Assembly (NCBI RefSeq): GCF_019097595.1
Contig: NC_080713.1
Coordinates: forward strand, 11,437,699 to 11,501,698
Reading direction: 5' to 3'
Length of the DNA stretch: 64,000 nt
From: Hemibagrus wyckioides
Lineage: Eukaryota > Chordata > Actinopteri > Siluriformes > Bagridae
The notes beneath the pieces were generated by a model. It was not told the origin of the DNA and made no database searches. It saw only the letters and a program-made list of their open reading frames with translations. The position numbers were made by a program, and so were the translations under genes. Shown in pieces: positions 1-29,022 of the stretch (position 1 is the stretch's first letter; every line of letters starts with the position of its first letter).

Positions 1-16663
<16,663 letters not shown>

Positions 16664-16791
16664 GATTGACAGAGATACAAAAAGCACTCACAAACACTGC
16701 ACAAACTAAACAGACACGCGTGAACTTAGCCCTGTTTTCCTCAGATTAGGTTGCTGGAGCAGATGAGTGAAGAGATTTATGCTACACCCCT

Positions 16792-16799
16792 CTATATAG
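16792..16799 (-). promoter_or_regulatory. prx: Putative TATA box of the periaxin-like gene
   Basis: On the minus strand ggctatatagagggg reads as a TATA element with a G-rich downstream flank. Transcription would start near 16765 and give a 5' UTR of roughly 100 bases before the MCDC start codon. This is inferred from sequence and spacing only. Confidence 0.4.
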
Positions 16800-17305
16800 C
16801 CTGCCTTCCAGTAGTATAGTTTAGTCTGGGTATTCTGTATCCATCAGGGTGCATCGACTGGATGCCATCCTATTGTGGTGCATTGTGGAACATGAGTAAT
16901 GAATATTATAACACTATGCAATGTTTAAAAAAAAAAGGCTGCAGTCATGAAATATTGCACTATATACTGAACAGGGCGTGGTTAACAAAGTCCAATGCAA
17001 AAGAGAAAGACAGTGAGGGGGAGACTCGTGGATAGATGGATGGATGGCTGTATGGAGAGAAACAGGACTGGAGTGATAGAAGAGGACACTGAACAACACT
17101 GAATGGAGGGTTAGCGGTTTGAGTCAGCAGATTGTGGTGTGCAAAATCCACCAGTCTTTTGTTCCCTATTTTAACTTGGATTAGTGAAATAAACAGCTCT
17201 TGGACTTCAATGTCAGACAGAGATCAACATTAGTGATAAAAACAGACCAATGGAAAACATTCACTCACTCACACAGACAAAAACAAATCCACATTTATAC
17301 CTCAC

Positions 17306-17356
17306 TTTATTCCTTCTAGTTCTAATGGCTCTGAACATGTCCAGGATCATTCGCAT
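17306..17356 (-). CDS. Candidate 51-bp exon upstream of prx exon 1
   Basis: Acceptor caaaatcag is followed by an ATG and 17 codons, MRMILDMFRAIRTRRNK, then donor gtgagg in phase 0. It could be an alternative first coding exon of the prx-like gene, because exons 3 and 4 start in phase 0, or part of the unidentified nested gene. No upstream partner exon was found. Confidence 0.25.
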
Positions 17357-17735
17357 CTGATTTTGCAAAAAGAATATAAAAGAATAACACCAGAATGCAA
17401 TGAATATATTGCATGTTTTCCACATACCTTACTAATATTTTATACATAAAATAAACCCATATACCAGGTTTGCTTAAAGGTGTTTTTGTGTTATCTAAAG
17501 CTATTCAGACAAACTTCATTCCTGATCTTTAAGGGAAACTTCTTTCATTCATTACAGTACATCAAATCATGATGTAACCACCTCCCAATAAACATATTTT
17601 CTATATGTATCTAACCTGAAGGCTGAAAGCAGATATTTATATATCAGTAATGTATCAGAAATCAGAACTGATCAAACAGCAAAGAATACAGAATAATGTA
17701 ATTAATACAAATGCATTTATATATATATATATATA

Positions 17736-18980
17736 CACTATATTGCCAAAAGTATTTGCTCACCCATCCAAATAATCAGAATCAGGTGTTCCAATCACTT
17801 CCATGGCCACAGGTGTATAAAATCAAGCACCTAGGCATGCAGACTGTTTTTACAAACATTTGTGAAAGAATGGGTCGCTCTCAGGAGCTCAGTGAATTCC
17901 AGCGTGGAACTGTGATAGGATGCCACCTGTGCAACAAATCCAGTCGTGAAATTTCCTCGCTCCTAAATATTCCACAGTCAACTGTCAGCTGTATTATAAG
18001 AACGTGGAAGTGTTTGGGAACGACAGCAACTCAGCCACGAAGTGGTAGGCCATGTAAACTGACGGAGCGGGGTCAGCGGATGCTGAGGCGCATAGTGCGA
18101 AGAGGTCGCCAACTTTCTGCAGAGTCAATTGCTACAGACCTCCAAACTTCATGTCGCCTTCAGATTAGCTCAAGAACAGTGCGCAGAGAGCTTCATGGAA
18201 TGGGTTTCCATGGCCGAGCAGCTGCATCCAAGCCATACATCACCAAGTGCAATGCAAAGCGTCGGATGCAGTGGTGTAAAGCACACCGCCACTGGACTCT
18301 AGAGCAGTGGAGACGCGTTCTCTGGAGTGACGAATCGCGCTTCTCCATCTGGCAATCTGATGGACGAATCTGGGTTTGGCGGTTGCCAGGAGAACGGTAC
18401 TTGTCTGACTGCATTGTGCCAAGTGTAAAGTTTGGTGGAGGGGGGATTATGGTGTGGGGTTGTTTTTCAGGAGCTGGGCTTGGCCCCTTAGTTCCAGTGA
18501 AAGGAATTCTGAATGCTTCAGCATACCAAGACATTTTGGACAATTCCATGCTCCCAACTTTGTGGGAACAGTTTGGAGCTGGCCCCTTCCTCTTCCAACA
18601 TGACTGTGCACCAGTGCACAAAGCAAGGTCCATAAAGACATGGATGACAGAGTCTGGTGTGGATGAACTTGACTGGCCTGCACAGAGTCCTGACCTCAAC
18701 CCGATAGAACACCTTTGGGATGAATTAGAGCGGAGACTGAGAGCCAGGCCTTCTCATCCAACAACAGTGTGTGACCTCACAAATGCGCTTCTGGAAGAAT
18801 GGTCAAACATTCCCGTAAACACACTCCTAAACCTTGTGGACAGCCTTCCCAGAAGAGCTGAAGCTGTTATAGCTGCCAAGGGTGGACCGACGTCATATTG
18901 AACCCTATGGATTAGGAATGGGATGTCACTTAAGTTCATATGCGAGTCAAGGCAGGTGAGCGAATACTTTTGGCAATATA

Positions 18981-18983
<3 letters not shown>
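17736..18983 (+). mobile_element. Complete Tc1-like transposon with intact transposase
   Basis: The 1,248-bp element is bounded by inverted repeats beginning CACTATATTGCCAAAAG and ending in the complement, about 28 bp long and nearly perfect. TA dinucleotides flank both ends. Both flanks are themselves TA microsatellites, so the element probably landed in, or seeded, a TA tract. It belongs to a Tc1 family that is very widespread in fishes. No frameshift is seen, so the copy looks young. Confidence 0.95.
17870..18901 (+). CDS. Tc1/mariner transposase, 343 residues, uninterrupted
   Basis: The start chosen is [17 protein letters not shown], where the paired-type helix-turn-helix region begins; the upstream in-frame extension is terminal repeat sequence. 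The N-terminal DNA-binding part contains [12 protein letters not shown] and a [12 protein letters not shown] hook. The catalytic DDE core has WSDESRF (first D), [10 protein letters not shown] (second D) and [15 protein letters not shown] (E), with DD34E spacing. The C-terminus is [16 protein letters not shown]. The enzyme cuts and pastes the element at TA targets in the nucleus. All key residues are present, so it may be functional. Confidence 0.95.
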   Translation: MGRSQELSEFQRGTVIGCHLCNKSSREISSLLNIPQSTVSCIIRTWKCLGTTATQPRSGRPCKLTERGQRMLRRIVRRGRQLSAESIATDLQTSCRLQISSRTVRRELHGMGFHGRAAASKPYITKCNAKRRMQWCKAHRHWTLEQWRRVLWSDESRFSIWQSDGRIWVWRLPGERYLSDCIVPSVKFGGGGIMVWGCFSGAGLGPLVPVKGILNASAYQDILDNSMLPTLWEQFGAGPFLFQHDCAPVHKARSIKTWMTESGVDELDWPAQSPDLNPIEHLWDELERRLRARPSHPTTVCDLTNALLEEWSNIPVNTLLNLVDSLPRRAEAVIAAKGGPTSY

Positions 18984-19018
<35 letters not shown>

Positions 19019-19019
19019 G

Positions 19020-19830
19020 CAATAAATAAATAACACACCCCTGTTAAAATTGCAGGTTTTTGGGGTCATGAACAAATTATGATAAGCACCCTTTTATAAT
19101 GGGACAAGTGATTAACACTCCGGGATTTTCTTGACATTTTGTTGTCATCTGACTGCTGAAGCCATGGTCCACAAAGACCTTACAAGCATGTACTTGATCG
19201 CATTGTTGAAAGGTATAAGAGTGGTACAAATGAACTTCCAAATCAAAGTAAAAAATGTACCACAGAATACCAAGAAGGTGATATTCAATAAGTGCAGAAA
19301 ACAAGGAACCACAGTGACATTACCAAGAATAAGATTTCCCTCCAAACCTGTGAAAGGAAAAAACAAAAAGCTATCTACAGGAACATTAAATAAGCTGCAA
19401 CATGAGGAATAGCAGGAATATCTGGCCTGTGCTGGTCACTCCCTGTATGTGACAACAATCTCTTGTATTCTTCACATGTGTGGGCTATGGGGTAGGGTGG
19501 CAAGTCACAAAAAAACCTACATTTTGCCAAACCATGTAAGAAAATGTGTTATGGTCAAACCTTTTGGGCATAATTCTAAACTGTATGTTTGGTACATAAC
19601 AAACCAAACAACTGATCACTCAAGGAACATTATACCCATGATGTAGCATGGTGGTATCAGCATCATACTATGGGGCTGGGACTGGGCCACTGAATCATGG
19701 ATATCTCCAAATATAAAAACAAAAGTCATGAAATCTGCAAGCTTCTGTTCGACAGCTGAATAATGACCCAAATCACAAATCCAGGTCAACTATTGTTGAT
19801 ATAAGGTGGAAGAAGATCTGACATGATTCA
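19020..19830 (+). mobile_element. Degenerate Tc1-like element
   Basis: Fragments read like an old Tc1 transposase, for example MVHKDLTSMYLIALLKG and then a region like the DDE core around 19640-19800 (gcatggtggtatcagcatcatactatggggctg, split over frames). Stops and shifts interrupt it throughout. It lies directly beside the intact element, with the TA tract between them. Confidence 0.6.
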
Positions 19831-22154
19831 TTTTAGTTTCATTATTTCCTTAAAAAAACTGCAGTTTGACCTGCAGTGTGTAATATCATGGCAAATCAAA
19901 CTCTTTCATATACCCAACATTAATATAAACACAATCCAAGAATAAAAAAATAAACAAAACATAAGTGGTGGTGGAAAAGTTTCTAGTTTGTAATAAACTA
20001 ACCATTGTTTCAAAAAATTTTCAGTAGACAACTGAACAAGTTACAAATTAATCTGGTACATTTAAATACTAGCACCTGAAGCGTCATTGCTACATGAAGG
20101 CAATCACTAACATGTACATCACACATTTTTCACAGAACAATTAAATCCCAGTGAATAAAATGAATGTTCCAGAGACTCTCCCCTTAGCTAGAAAAGCACA
20201 CATCCAACAGCAGCTTGTTTAAATACAAGACGAAGAAAAAAATCAGAGAGAGAGAGAGAGAAACATTACTCAAACTATAAGTTTTTGTATTAAGTTTTAA
20301 AACAATACACAAATACTATTTTGATTCTGGGCATAAGCTTTATTTATGTGCAATTGTACTCTGAATTATCTGAATTAAAATCAAGGGTGGGTTACAACAT
20401 GGACCACCAAAACATGCTGAGATACAATCTTATTGAGAGTAATTTGCACACAGCTAAACAAAAGTGCGCATACCTTCTCAACTCCTATGGGTCGTGTGCG
20501 TGCATACACACACAGCACAAAGTACTCAAGAGACAAGGGCAGAAATTCTGTTCACATGTTGACTGTGAAAGTCACTTATTACTTATACTTTATACAGCTT
20601 ATAGCGGTCAGAAGCATTAAATAAAGAATTAAACTGATCATACATTTAGGTTTCCTGGGATTTACAATTCCAACTCTACCAAATCTCTTTCCAAGCAAAC
20701 ACTTAAACATCACCAGCATTTATTTAATAACTGCATTTGGGGGAAAAAAAAAAAAGATTTCATGTAAATATTCAATTTACAGTTTTAAACAACCAACAAA
20801 GTTCAGCACATGGTCCTGCTACAGGGAATGAGCTATTTGGCGGAGGATGGAGTCGATTCTTATTAGTGAACTGAGCCGATTCCTTGAAAAGAACCGGAAA
20901 TCCCAACACCTCTCAAACTAACCGCGAAACACCTCCCCATTTCAAGCAGTGGAACTTTCCATCCCCATTCACGCACAGGCAGCTGGGACGTACCACATTC
21001 ACCCGTGGGGAAGTGCAGGTTTTTTATCAGAGACAACCGGTTAATGAATATGTGTTTTAAAACGGAGAGCTTCTTATATACTACTACTACTACTAATAAT
21101 AATAATAGTTTACGATGTAAGTCTACGATAATCCTAAACTCTAACTCTAAAAAAATCTAAACACGCTAGAAAATAACCAGCATTAACTAGGTCGATAAAT
21201 TTGTGCTTAAAAAATATGCAATCGTTGTTCCAAACTTGCCATTTGCTTGTGGCAAAACTTTAAATGCACACTGAACAAACTTTAAGGCAAATGAACAAGG
21301 TCCATTTATATTACTGAATAAAAAAATACGTGTGAAGAAAGGAACTTAACGCAATGTTGCTCAAGCGTCTGAAAGAAAAGCGTGGTTGCCAGATTGATGC
21401 GATTCAACCTGTGGAGCTGATTTCAGTTGTGATGTTTGACTGCAGAAAATTCACAATCATTTTGTAACATATGCACTCAGTAGTCACAGCCAAGTGGGTT
21501 TATATGGCTGAATATATAAACATAGGTAAAGATTCAAATTCTTTTGTATCAATTGTTTTGTATGGTAATGCAAGGAGGAGATGCCTAACAGTAACAGAGG
21601 ATGGTTTAATCCTGACCTTCAGTTTTAATGTGTGTCTAAGTTTTTTGTGATCCCTGGAAGTACTTTCTATGTCATACTAAAACTTGACAGTAAGTGGACT
21701 GACTATGATTAATTGACCATAGGTGTGACTGACTATGTGAGTGTGCACTAGTGATATACTGCCATCCTGTTGATGTGTATTCCTGCATAGTGAAATGATG
21801 GCTCAGGGATTGCCGATTGAATGAATGTGAGTTCAAATCAGTACCAAGGAGCCATGTTTGCATCGATGAGCGATCCACTTAACTCTGAACTGCTTGGTTA
21901 ATTGTTGCTTAACTCTAAACTGCTTCTGTGTTAAATGCAAGTCATGTTGAATAACAGCATCAGCCACATGAGCAAATGTAAATGTTCCTAGGATTGTCTC
22001 TGCAAAAGTCTGTCTTTAAGATAAAAAATGTACAAGTATCAACATGCTATCACAGAATGGTCTGGTAATGTGATGTCACCTATTACAAGTTCTGGAATTA
22101 TTTACCAGGCTGTTTATTATTGAAATAAAGTGAGGAGGAGCAGAGCATGCAGAA
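19831..22154. other. Intergenic sequence between the Tc1 cluster and hipk4
   Basis: A somewhat GC-richer patch at about 20820-21010 (ggcggaggatggagtcg, accgcgaaacacctcc) could be a promoter or an unrecognised repeat. A SINE-like copy lies at about 21780-21985. No gene was seen. Confidence 0.4.
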
Positions 22155-22678
22155 ATGTCTGTTATTTACTCAAACACTGAAGACTATCACATTCTTGACA
22201 TGCTGGGGAAGGGCATGTTTGGAAAAGTAGTAAAATGCAAGAGACAGAGTGATGGAGAGATGGTGGCTGTCAAAATCTTGGGTTACGATGCCATTGGGAG
22301 CCAGATGATCGAAAATGAACTGAAGGTGATTGCTACCACATGGAGAGTCATATAGTTCATTTTTTTGAGGTTTTTGTGACCCAACTGAGCACTACTTGGT
22401 ATTTGAGATGCTGGAGAAAAACTTATACAAGCTGCAGATGGAGAACGGTTTCAGGCCTTTACCTGTGCGCAACATCAGGACTATTACTTGCCAGATGCTG
22501 ACAGCATTAGATAAACTCAGAAAACTGTCCATCATTCCTGACGGAGCTGACCTCAAACTTGAAAACATTATGACTGTCAACCAGCAGAGATTTCCGTTCA
22601 GGGTCAAACTGATTGATTTTGGCTCATCCAGCATTTTCAGTGATGTACGCTTTGTCAAAGAGCCCTACATCCAGTCCA

Positions 22679-24258
22679 GGTTTGGAAAGAACTGAGCAAA
22701 ATATCTGTCTGTCTGACTGACTGACATTCCCAGTGCAAATTTCTAGTGTAAGAAAACTTAAAACGTGTGTATTGTTGCTGAGTATTTTTTGGAATTACTC
22801 TCTATTATCAGCTCTTTGTAAAAGTAAATGGTGTAAAAGTAACTGTAGAGTCCATTCCATATGTGCAAGTTGTTACTATAGAAACCAATAAGAGCATTAA
22901 TATAATCTTGTGTTTTACAGTTTGAGCTGATACTATAGAAAATGAATCAACACTTTCTGACCAATCAATCCAGAGATTTCGACAGTGCTGTGGTATAAAT
23001 TATAAATAGCAAACCATAGAAAAATAAAGTTTATATTACTGATGGTAATGAATGTGGGAACAAAAGAGACAAAAACCATATGGAAATTCAGTTTCTCTCA
23101 GATGTGGTGAATTGCTAAGACTTAAATATGACTAAAAATAGACTGCATTTACAATTTACATTGACCTCAAATAAAATTGTTGTGTGTTTCTCCACACAGA
23201 GAAACATCACTGCATTAACTCATGAACTTTTGGAAAATGTGGACAAAGGTGTGAGTAACACAGGAGCAGGCTATTTACATTCACTATCCAGTTTATTTGC
23301 TCATTTATGTAGAAAGTGGGATTTTACACAACATACACAAGAAGTCTATAGTCGCTTAAATAATCACCTTTTTAGCATCGCAGCATGCACAAACATCAAA
23401 CCTTGAGATGTAGGGACCATATCTAATTTCACTCCTGTCACAGACTCACCAAAAACTGGACAGTTGAAGAGTAGAAAAAGTACTAAAACTGTCCAGTTTT
23501 AGTCTCGGCCCATGATAGCTTCATATTCCTGTTCTTGACTGATAGGAGTAGAACCCACTGTGGTCATCTGCTGTTGTGGCACATCCATTTCAAGGTTTTA
23601 TATTTTGTGCATGCTGAGATGATTTCCTGCTCACCATGGACTGGCAGTTCAAACCAATCTGGCCATTTCCCCTGAAGTCACATCTCACATCACACCACAC
23701 TCACATCAACAAGACATTTCAATCTACAGAACTCCCTTAAAATAGTTTGTCTTTCACACCGTTCTGTGTCATCTCTAGAGACTATTGTGTGTAAAAACCC
23801 AGGAGAAGGCAGTTACTGAAATCATCAAACCAGACCATCTGCTACTAACACCCACATGCCACAGTTAAAAGTCACAGATCTTACACCTTTCCCTATTCTG
23901 ATGTTTGAAGATTAACTGTAGCTGCATGATTTTATTCATTGTGATGCTGCTACATGATTGGCTGTTTGGATATCTGCATAAATAAACATAAACAAGTGTT
24001 CCATAGGATGGTATGTGCATATAAGATGTATATGGAACTTATACATACACAGAGTGAAAATTTCTCTAAATGATTATAGTATTATAGACACACAGGGTTT
24101 TTTCAGAAAGACATGAAAAGGCATTTTACTGCACTATTTCTATCAGTATTTATCTTGATCACTATGATAAAGAGAGGAATTCCAAATAAATGTCAATATT
24201 AATGGCCTTAATCATTACAGTGCATATACATTGGACATTTCTTTTTTCTTCCTTCAGA
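22679..24258 (+). other. hipk4 intron with a degenerate interspersed repeat
   Basis: The 1.6-kb intron lies between the QSR and FYRAPE exons. About 23440-24010 holds an old dispersed repeat also seen at about 25500-25740 and 55930-56410. No coding signal of its own was seen. Confidence 0.6.
23440..24010. repeat. Dispersed repeat in the hipk4 intron
   Basis: Related to 55930-56410 with the same block order (ctgctcaccatggactgg, caaaccaatctggcc, ctctagagactattgt, tacatgattggctg). Considerably diverged. It begins next to a short inverted repeat, aaaactggacagtt and aactgtccagtttt, at about 23450-23505. Confidence 0.5.
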
Positions 24259-25499
24259 TTTTACAGAGCTCCAGAGATTCTCCTTGGACTTCCCTTCTGT
24301 GAAAAGTTAGACATGTGGTCCCTAGGCTGTGTGATGGCTGAGCTTTATTTAGGATGGCCCCTTTATCCAGGCGTAAATGAGCTTGAAGTGCGCTACATCT
24401 GTGAGACTCAGGGCCTTCCGCATTCTCATCTGCTGAACATGGCAACAAAAACCAATCTGTTTTTCCAACTTGCCAAAGATCAGCATTGTGCACTTGCATG
24501 GGAACTGAGACCATCAGTGCAGGGTCCTAATGGAGAAATCAATGAGCGTCGTAAATATATCTTCAGTTCTCTAGACCAGCTATGCAACATAAATATCACA
24601 AAGGATAACAAGACATTCTGCAGTCAGGATGAGGCCGCCGAGATCACAGACCGCCAGCACATGGTTGAGCTTATCAAACGAATGCTGGCCTTCATCTCCC
24701 ATCAGCGAATAAACCCAGCTGCATCCCTGAGACACTCATTCATCACACTTACACATCTTGACTCTCCAGACACTCAAAGTTATTATGATCCATCACTCCA
24801 GGAGCTGCAGAAAGCACTGATCCAGACACCATCAACAGGCCACAGAATGAAAAAGAGCGACCTAAAAGCAGAGGTAGTAATACACTATGGAATACACAAA
24901 CTCCTTTACAGATAACTGAAAACGCAGTGTTATGCTTTTTCGGTCACACTATAATGTTATAACCTTGGCACTGTTTTGTTTGCTCTCTACTGTAAGGTAT
25001 AAATATTTGCATCCTAATATGCAAGTAATTACACAGTGAAAAAAGAGAATACTTTCCTGATTTATTGTCAATATCTTATGCTTAGCAGAAAGCACATTTG
25101 TGTTAATTGTTTTTGTACATAATGTAACTCAGTCAGTAGAAGGCATTTGGCCTGTTGGTAAATAATAGCATATAATTATTTTAAATGATCGTTTCACTGA
25201 TTTGAAATATGTCTTAAGGTTTGAATGACTATTACACCTATCTAGTCACTTTATTGGAGGTGTAGATTGCAATTTTTGTTAGTTGTGCATATATATACTG
25301 TTCAGCTATACAAATAGCACATCTCCTTCTGCTGTGATACCCATTTTGGAGCCCATTTTCAGCAGCTAGAAAAAAATGCATTTGCAAATTAATAATTGAA
25401 TTTTGGTAGCAAACACATGTATGTCAAAATTCAGACCTATTATCTTAAAATATTTTACATATGATGAAAATATTGTGGCTAATAGTGTTGTTTTTGATC

Positions 25500-25740
25500 T
25501 TATCTAGCCTTTCAGCAGTTTATAGGATAACTAGCAGGAAAAAGCTCCAGTCTTCCCACTGTAGCCTCAGATATCTGCTCTTTGCTGATAGAAACTAATG
25601 TGGTCTTCTGCTGTTGTAGCCCATCTGCCTTAAGGTTTCACTTCTTGTGAATTCTTTCAACACAGCTGAGTTATTTGAGTTACTATAGCTTTCCTGTCTG
25701 CTCAACCACATTTAGAAACCAGGATACGTCAGGATATTGC
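25500..25740. repeat. Truncated copy of the same dispersed repeat
   Basis: Matches the left part of the 23440 copy (tgataggagtagaacc versus tgatagaaactaatg, and tctgctgttgt). The right part is missing. It lies downstream of hipk4. Confidence 0.45.
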
Positions 25741-25899
25741 CAATAAAATCAATGCTACATACAAACATTCCATGATATTTGAACATTGAGATGTTATTAT
25801 TTTAGCAGTCTACCAAAGTATATTGTAGTTGAATCTAAATAATTAATATAAGCTCAGAGTACAGATTCATTTTTTAAGGATATTTACATCCACACTGTT

Positions 25900-26397
25900 G
25901 AACAGGCTAGGAATTACAGCACATTATATATGTGCTCCACCCTTTTTAAGTGGCCAAAAGTTAGGGGCCAATAGCCACTCAGCTAGAGTTGATTTGGAAG
26001 TTCCTGCTGTTAACTGTCAATATGAAATCTAAAGAACTGTAAGTGCCAGTAAAGCAAGTCATCAATAGCCTGAAAATTCAAAACAAACCGCATTGCGGCC
26101 AAATTAACTATTTGTTTTGTTCTTAAAAAGAAAAAAAAATGTGCGGGGTCAGAAACACCAATAGGCCTGGCAGAGAATGTATGTTAACTCCTTCTTAACA
26201 ATTCAAGAAGAAACCTTAAGGAGGTAGGCGTGTCCGTTTCAAATAACACATCACATGATTTGGATGTAAATACCCTCAAATTAAAATGGAAAGTCTGCAC
26301 TTTGAGCTTGTTTATTAATGTTAATGCTAATCGACTATTGTCAAATTGACAAATAACAAATTTGTCAGTGTCCAAATATTTATGGACCTGACTGTGT
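25900..26397 (+). mobile_element. Internally deleted Tc1-like element downstream of hipk4
   Basis: The right end reads gtgtccaaatatttatgg then acctgactgt, the usual terminus of a fish Tc1 family. The interior keeps pieces of the transposase start (gcaagtcatcaatag, ccaaattaactattt) and gaggtaggcgtgtcc. Most of the catalytic region is missing. Confidence 0.6.
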
Positions 26398-27004
26398 ACA
26401 GATGACACAATGGCCCAGTGTCACAACAGATCAGTAACCTTGTTGTCTCACAGCACCAGGGTCCCAGTTTGATCTTGACTATCTTCTCCCTATGGTGAAT
26501 AACAACTCTTCTTGGGTTCATCTCAGACATACACCACTAACTGTGTTCTGTGTTCAGCAGGAAATGGGTAACAAGAATGGATTGCCAGGCTTACCATCTC
26601 TACTGGAATGTGAACTGAATCAGAGCAGAGAATCCAGAGTGGATGTGAGACAGAGATTTGATGCTAAATGCTATCAGTCTGAGAGTACACAAAGTAGAAA
26701 TCATAAAACTTGTAGATGAAATAAAGGAAGCAAGAATTCAGCCTTGATGGAGAGTACACATAATAATAATAATAATCATAATAAAAATGTGGTTGGAGAT
26801 GTTTCAAATTATTGATGGGTGGGTCTTTTGTTTCAGAAGACAATCTGAAACAAGGCAAAAAGTACAGAACAGAACAGTAGTTTTTAAATAAATAAAGTTT
26901 TGACATAATCGTCTCATTCTCCAGACCTAAGTTAAGCAAAACAGTTTAAGGCATTTGCTTCAAAATGAGTATTTGGCAGAGATTGGCCAAAACATCAGGC
27001 AGAG

Positions 27005-27245
27005 TTAAAATCCATCATATCCCAGGGGACATGGGGCACAAGGTGGGGGACAGAGTGCCATTCCATCAGAGAGCACACAGTCATACACACTCATACACCC
27101 ATTCACAGACAATTTAGAGATGCTAATCAGCCTACCACGCATGTCTCTGGACTGGGCATGGAAACTGAAGTACCCTAATGAAACCACTGAAACTCCACAC
27201 ATGCAGGGCAGGAAGGCAAACGTGATAACCACTAAATCACCATAC
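27005..27245. repeat. Diverged copy of the common fish repeat
   Basis: Contains cacccattcacagac, aatttagagatgcta, actccacacatgc and gtgataaccactaaatcacc in the expected order. It probably belongs to the same broad family as 34815-35160. Confidence 0.5.
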
Positions 27246-28539
27246 CCCTGAGCTAGAGAATATTTGCTTTCATTTCTGTATTTTGCCTGCGTTCAGCTGT
27301 TCATTCACATTAACACATTAAGTACATTAACACACAGCGATCACAGATTACTCTGAAGCTTTTCTTATCAAATCTGTAGAAGAGAACATGCTTGGAAGGA
27401 TCATGATTAGGATAAATCAGTAAAGTAAAAAGTATTGCATTGTATTTGTTAACAAACCCAGTGCAAGGGTATGTAAATGAGCTGATTGGCTGTATGAATC
27501 GGAAAACTGAAAAGTGCATTAGAGAATTGTGGAAAATCTACCTCAATCCTCATGAAGGGTATGTTAAAGAGCTGAGGAGTTCAATATTGAGTGTTACATC
27601 AGGAAAAGTCTAAAATTTGGAAACCAAGAAATTTGAAAACACTGATCTGCCATACACAACACGTTGATTTTACTTTCATGAATGGGGTGTTTGAACTGAA
27701 TCTGATGTGGTAACGTGTGTTAGAGCAGGACAGTCATGTCTAAAAAACGATTGATAAATAACTTTTCATTAATTGTTGCATTAATTAATGAAAATCTACG
27801 ACTGATTCTCAGAATTGGTTACGGAAGAGCCTTGCGGGAAAAAAAAGTGAGTAAAAAGTATTTATTCATTGAAAAGAAACCCCAAAAATAATAAGTTCAA
27901 ATGGTAATGCATTTAAAAGAACAAATTTAAGGCAACTAAATGACAGCAGCATAATTATTCTGTGATTTCTGAGTGACCAGACATAGATTGACCTGAGAAA
28001 ATAACCAAAAAAGTCTAAAATATTAATAACACATAATTCTACTCAAGTACCAGGTTTAAATTCCATCTATTACAATAGACAAAAACAGTAGAATGTTACT
28101 GTGTCTGTGATAGTGAGTGAGTGTTTGGTGAAAGAAAGCATTACTGCCTTCTGTGTATCATCAGTCAACAGCTACGACATGCTTGGCCTGATGTTTGCAT
28201 CTTTAGGTTTTCAATGTAGCTACAAACGCACTAACAAATGTAAATTTATTATCAACCAAATCACTTCTAATGTACATTCCTGTTTTAGACCTTTGGAAAT
28301 CAGAAATCCATACCTCCTACCTGGACACCAAACACATCTTGGCTGAACTACAAGGAGTATGGGGACACTGTGTACCTTTTATTTCTGTCCAAACCATCGC
28401 TTTGTGTCAAAGTGCAAGAGATTTATAATGCTACCTGTAACAACTGAGTCCTAATTAGAAAAAAGGGGAGTTAAATACATCTCCATTTTAGAAGTGATGT
28501 GCTGTGCTAAATACTAATAAAAATAAAGAGAAAGAAAAG
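27246..28539. other. Intergenic sequence between hipk4 and pld3
   Basis: The two genes are convergent here. AT-rich, with no supported exon or recognisable repeat. Confidence 0.5.
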
Positions 28540-29022
28540 AAGTGAAAATGTAAAGATTCCCTAGTGAAGTTCCCTCAGTTATGTTTATTAGTTTCATTAT
28601 GGGTTAAGGTTTATGTAGTGCAGGGAGAAAACAGTCAATTATGTACTGGAGTAAGCATCTTGTCCTGTGTCTCAATCTTGCTCCCCCCCCTTCTCCTCAT
28701 TGATTTTCCTGTAGTTGCAATCTTATTGGCAATTAAATCATCACTGAATTCAGTAACAAGTAAACTGAAAGTCAAACTTACTGTCATCTGATTTTTCTTT
28801 CATTATCTGTGTTGTGTTTCATTATGTCAACTTCTATGTCAAGCGAATTCTGCTTAATGTAAATGCAACCAAGAGTGTAAATGTGAAGTGAAATCACTTC
28901 AGCTACATTGTTCCAGCCTCCATGTTCATGCCCTCAGTCGTAGATAAAAGTTCATGTGGATGCATTAAAATAACACTAGAACATAAGGGATTTTTAAGCG
29001 AGCGCCCCCTGCTGATTCAGTG
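28540..29022 (-). other. pld3: Probable pld3 3' UTR
   Basis: Sequence downstream of the TAA at 29025-29023. On the minus strand AATAAA occurs at 28589-28584, which would give a 3' UTR of roughly 450 bases. Other AATAAA copies nearby make the exact end uncertain. Confidence 0.4.

Larger units (their letters stand above)
22155..24915 (+). pseudogene. hipk4: hipk4, homeodomain-interacting protein kinase 4, apparently degenerate
   Basis: Exon 1 (22155 to about 22678) starts MSVIYSNTEDYHILDMLGKG and keeps the glycine loop (GKGMFGKVVK) and the lysine of MVAVKIL. The frame then breaks twice: near 22336, where about ten residues are missing, and near 22377, where a base is lost from a T-run. HIVHFFEVF and EHYLVFEMLEKNLYKLQ therefore sit in different frames and an early TAG follows. 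The catalytic loop reads IIPDGADLKLEN where HIPK4 has IIHADLKPEN. IDFGSSSIFSDVR and KEPYIQSR survive. Exon 2 (24259-24915) is open for 219 codons (FYRAPEILLG, DMWSLGCVMAEL, RYICETQGLP) but stops well short of the human C-terminus. The exon 1 donor, gtttgg, is weak. HIPK4 acts in spermatid development in mammals. Assembly error is the main alternative to pseudogenisation. Confidence 0.85.

Noticed and set aside
18193..19038. Minus-strand frames of up to 168 codons inside the Tc1 element
   Set aside because: Antisense shadows of the intact transposase gene.
26525..26719. Plus-strand frame containing MGNKNGLPGLPSLLECELN as a possible hipk4 C-terminal exon
   Set aside because: It has no similarity to the HIPK4 C-terminus that I can recall and lies in repeat-like sequence.
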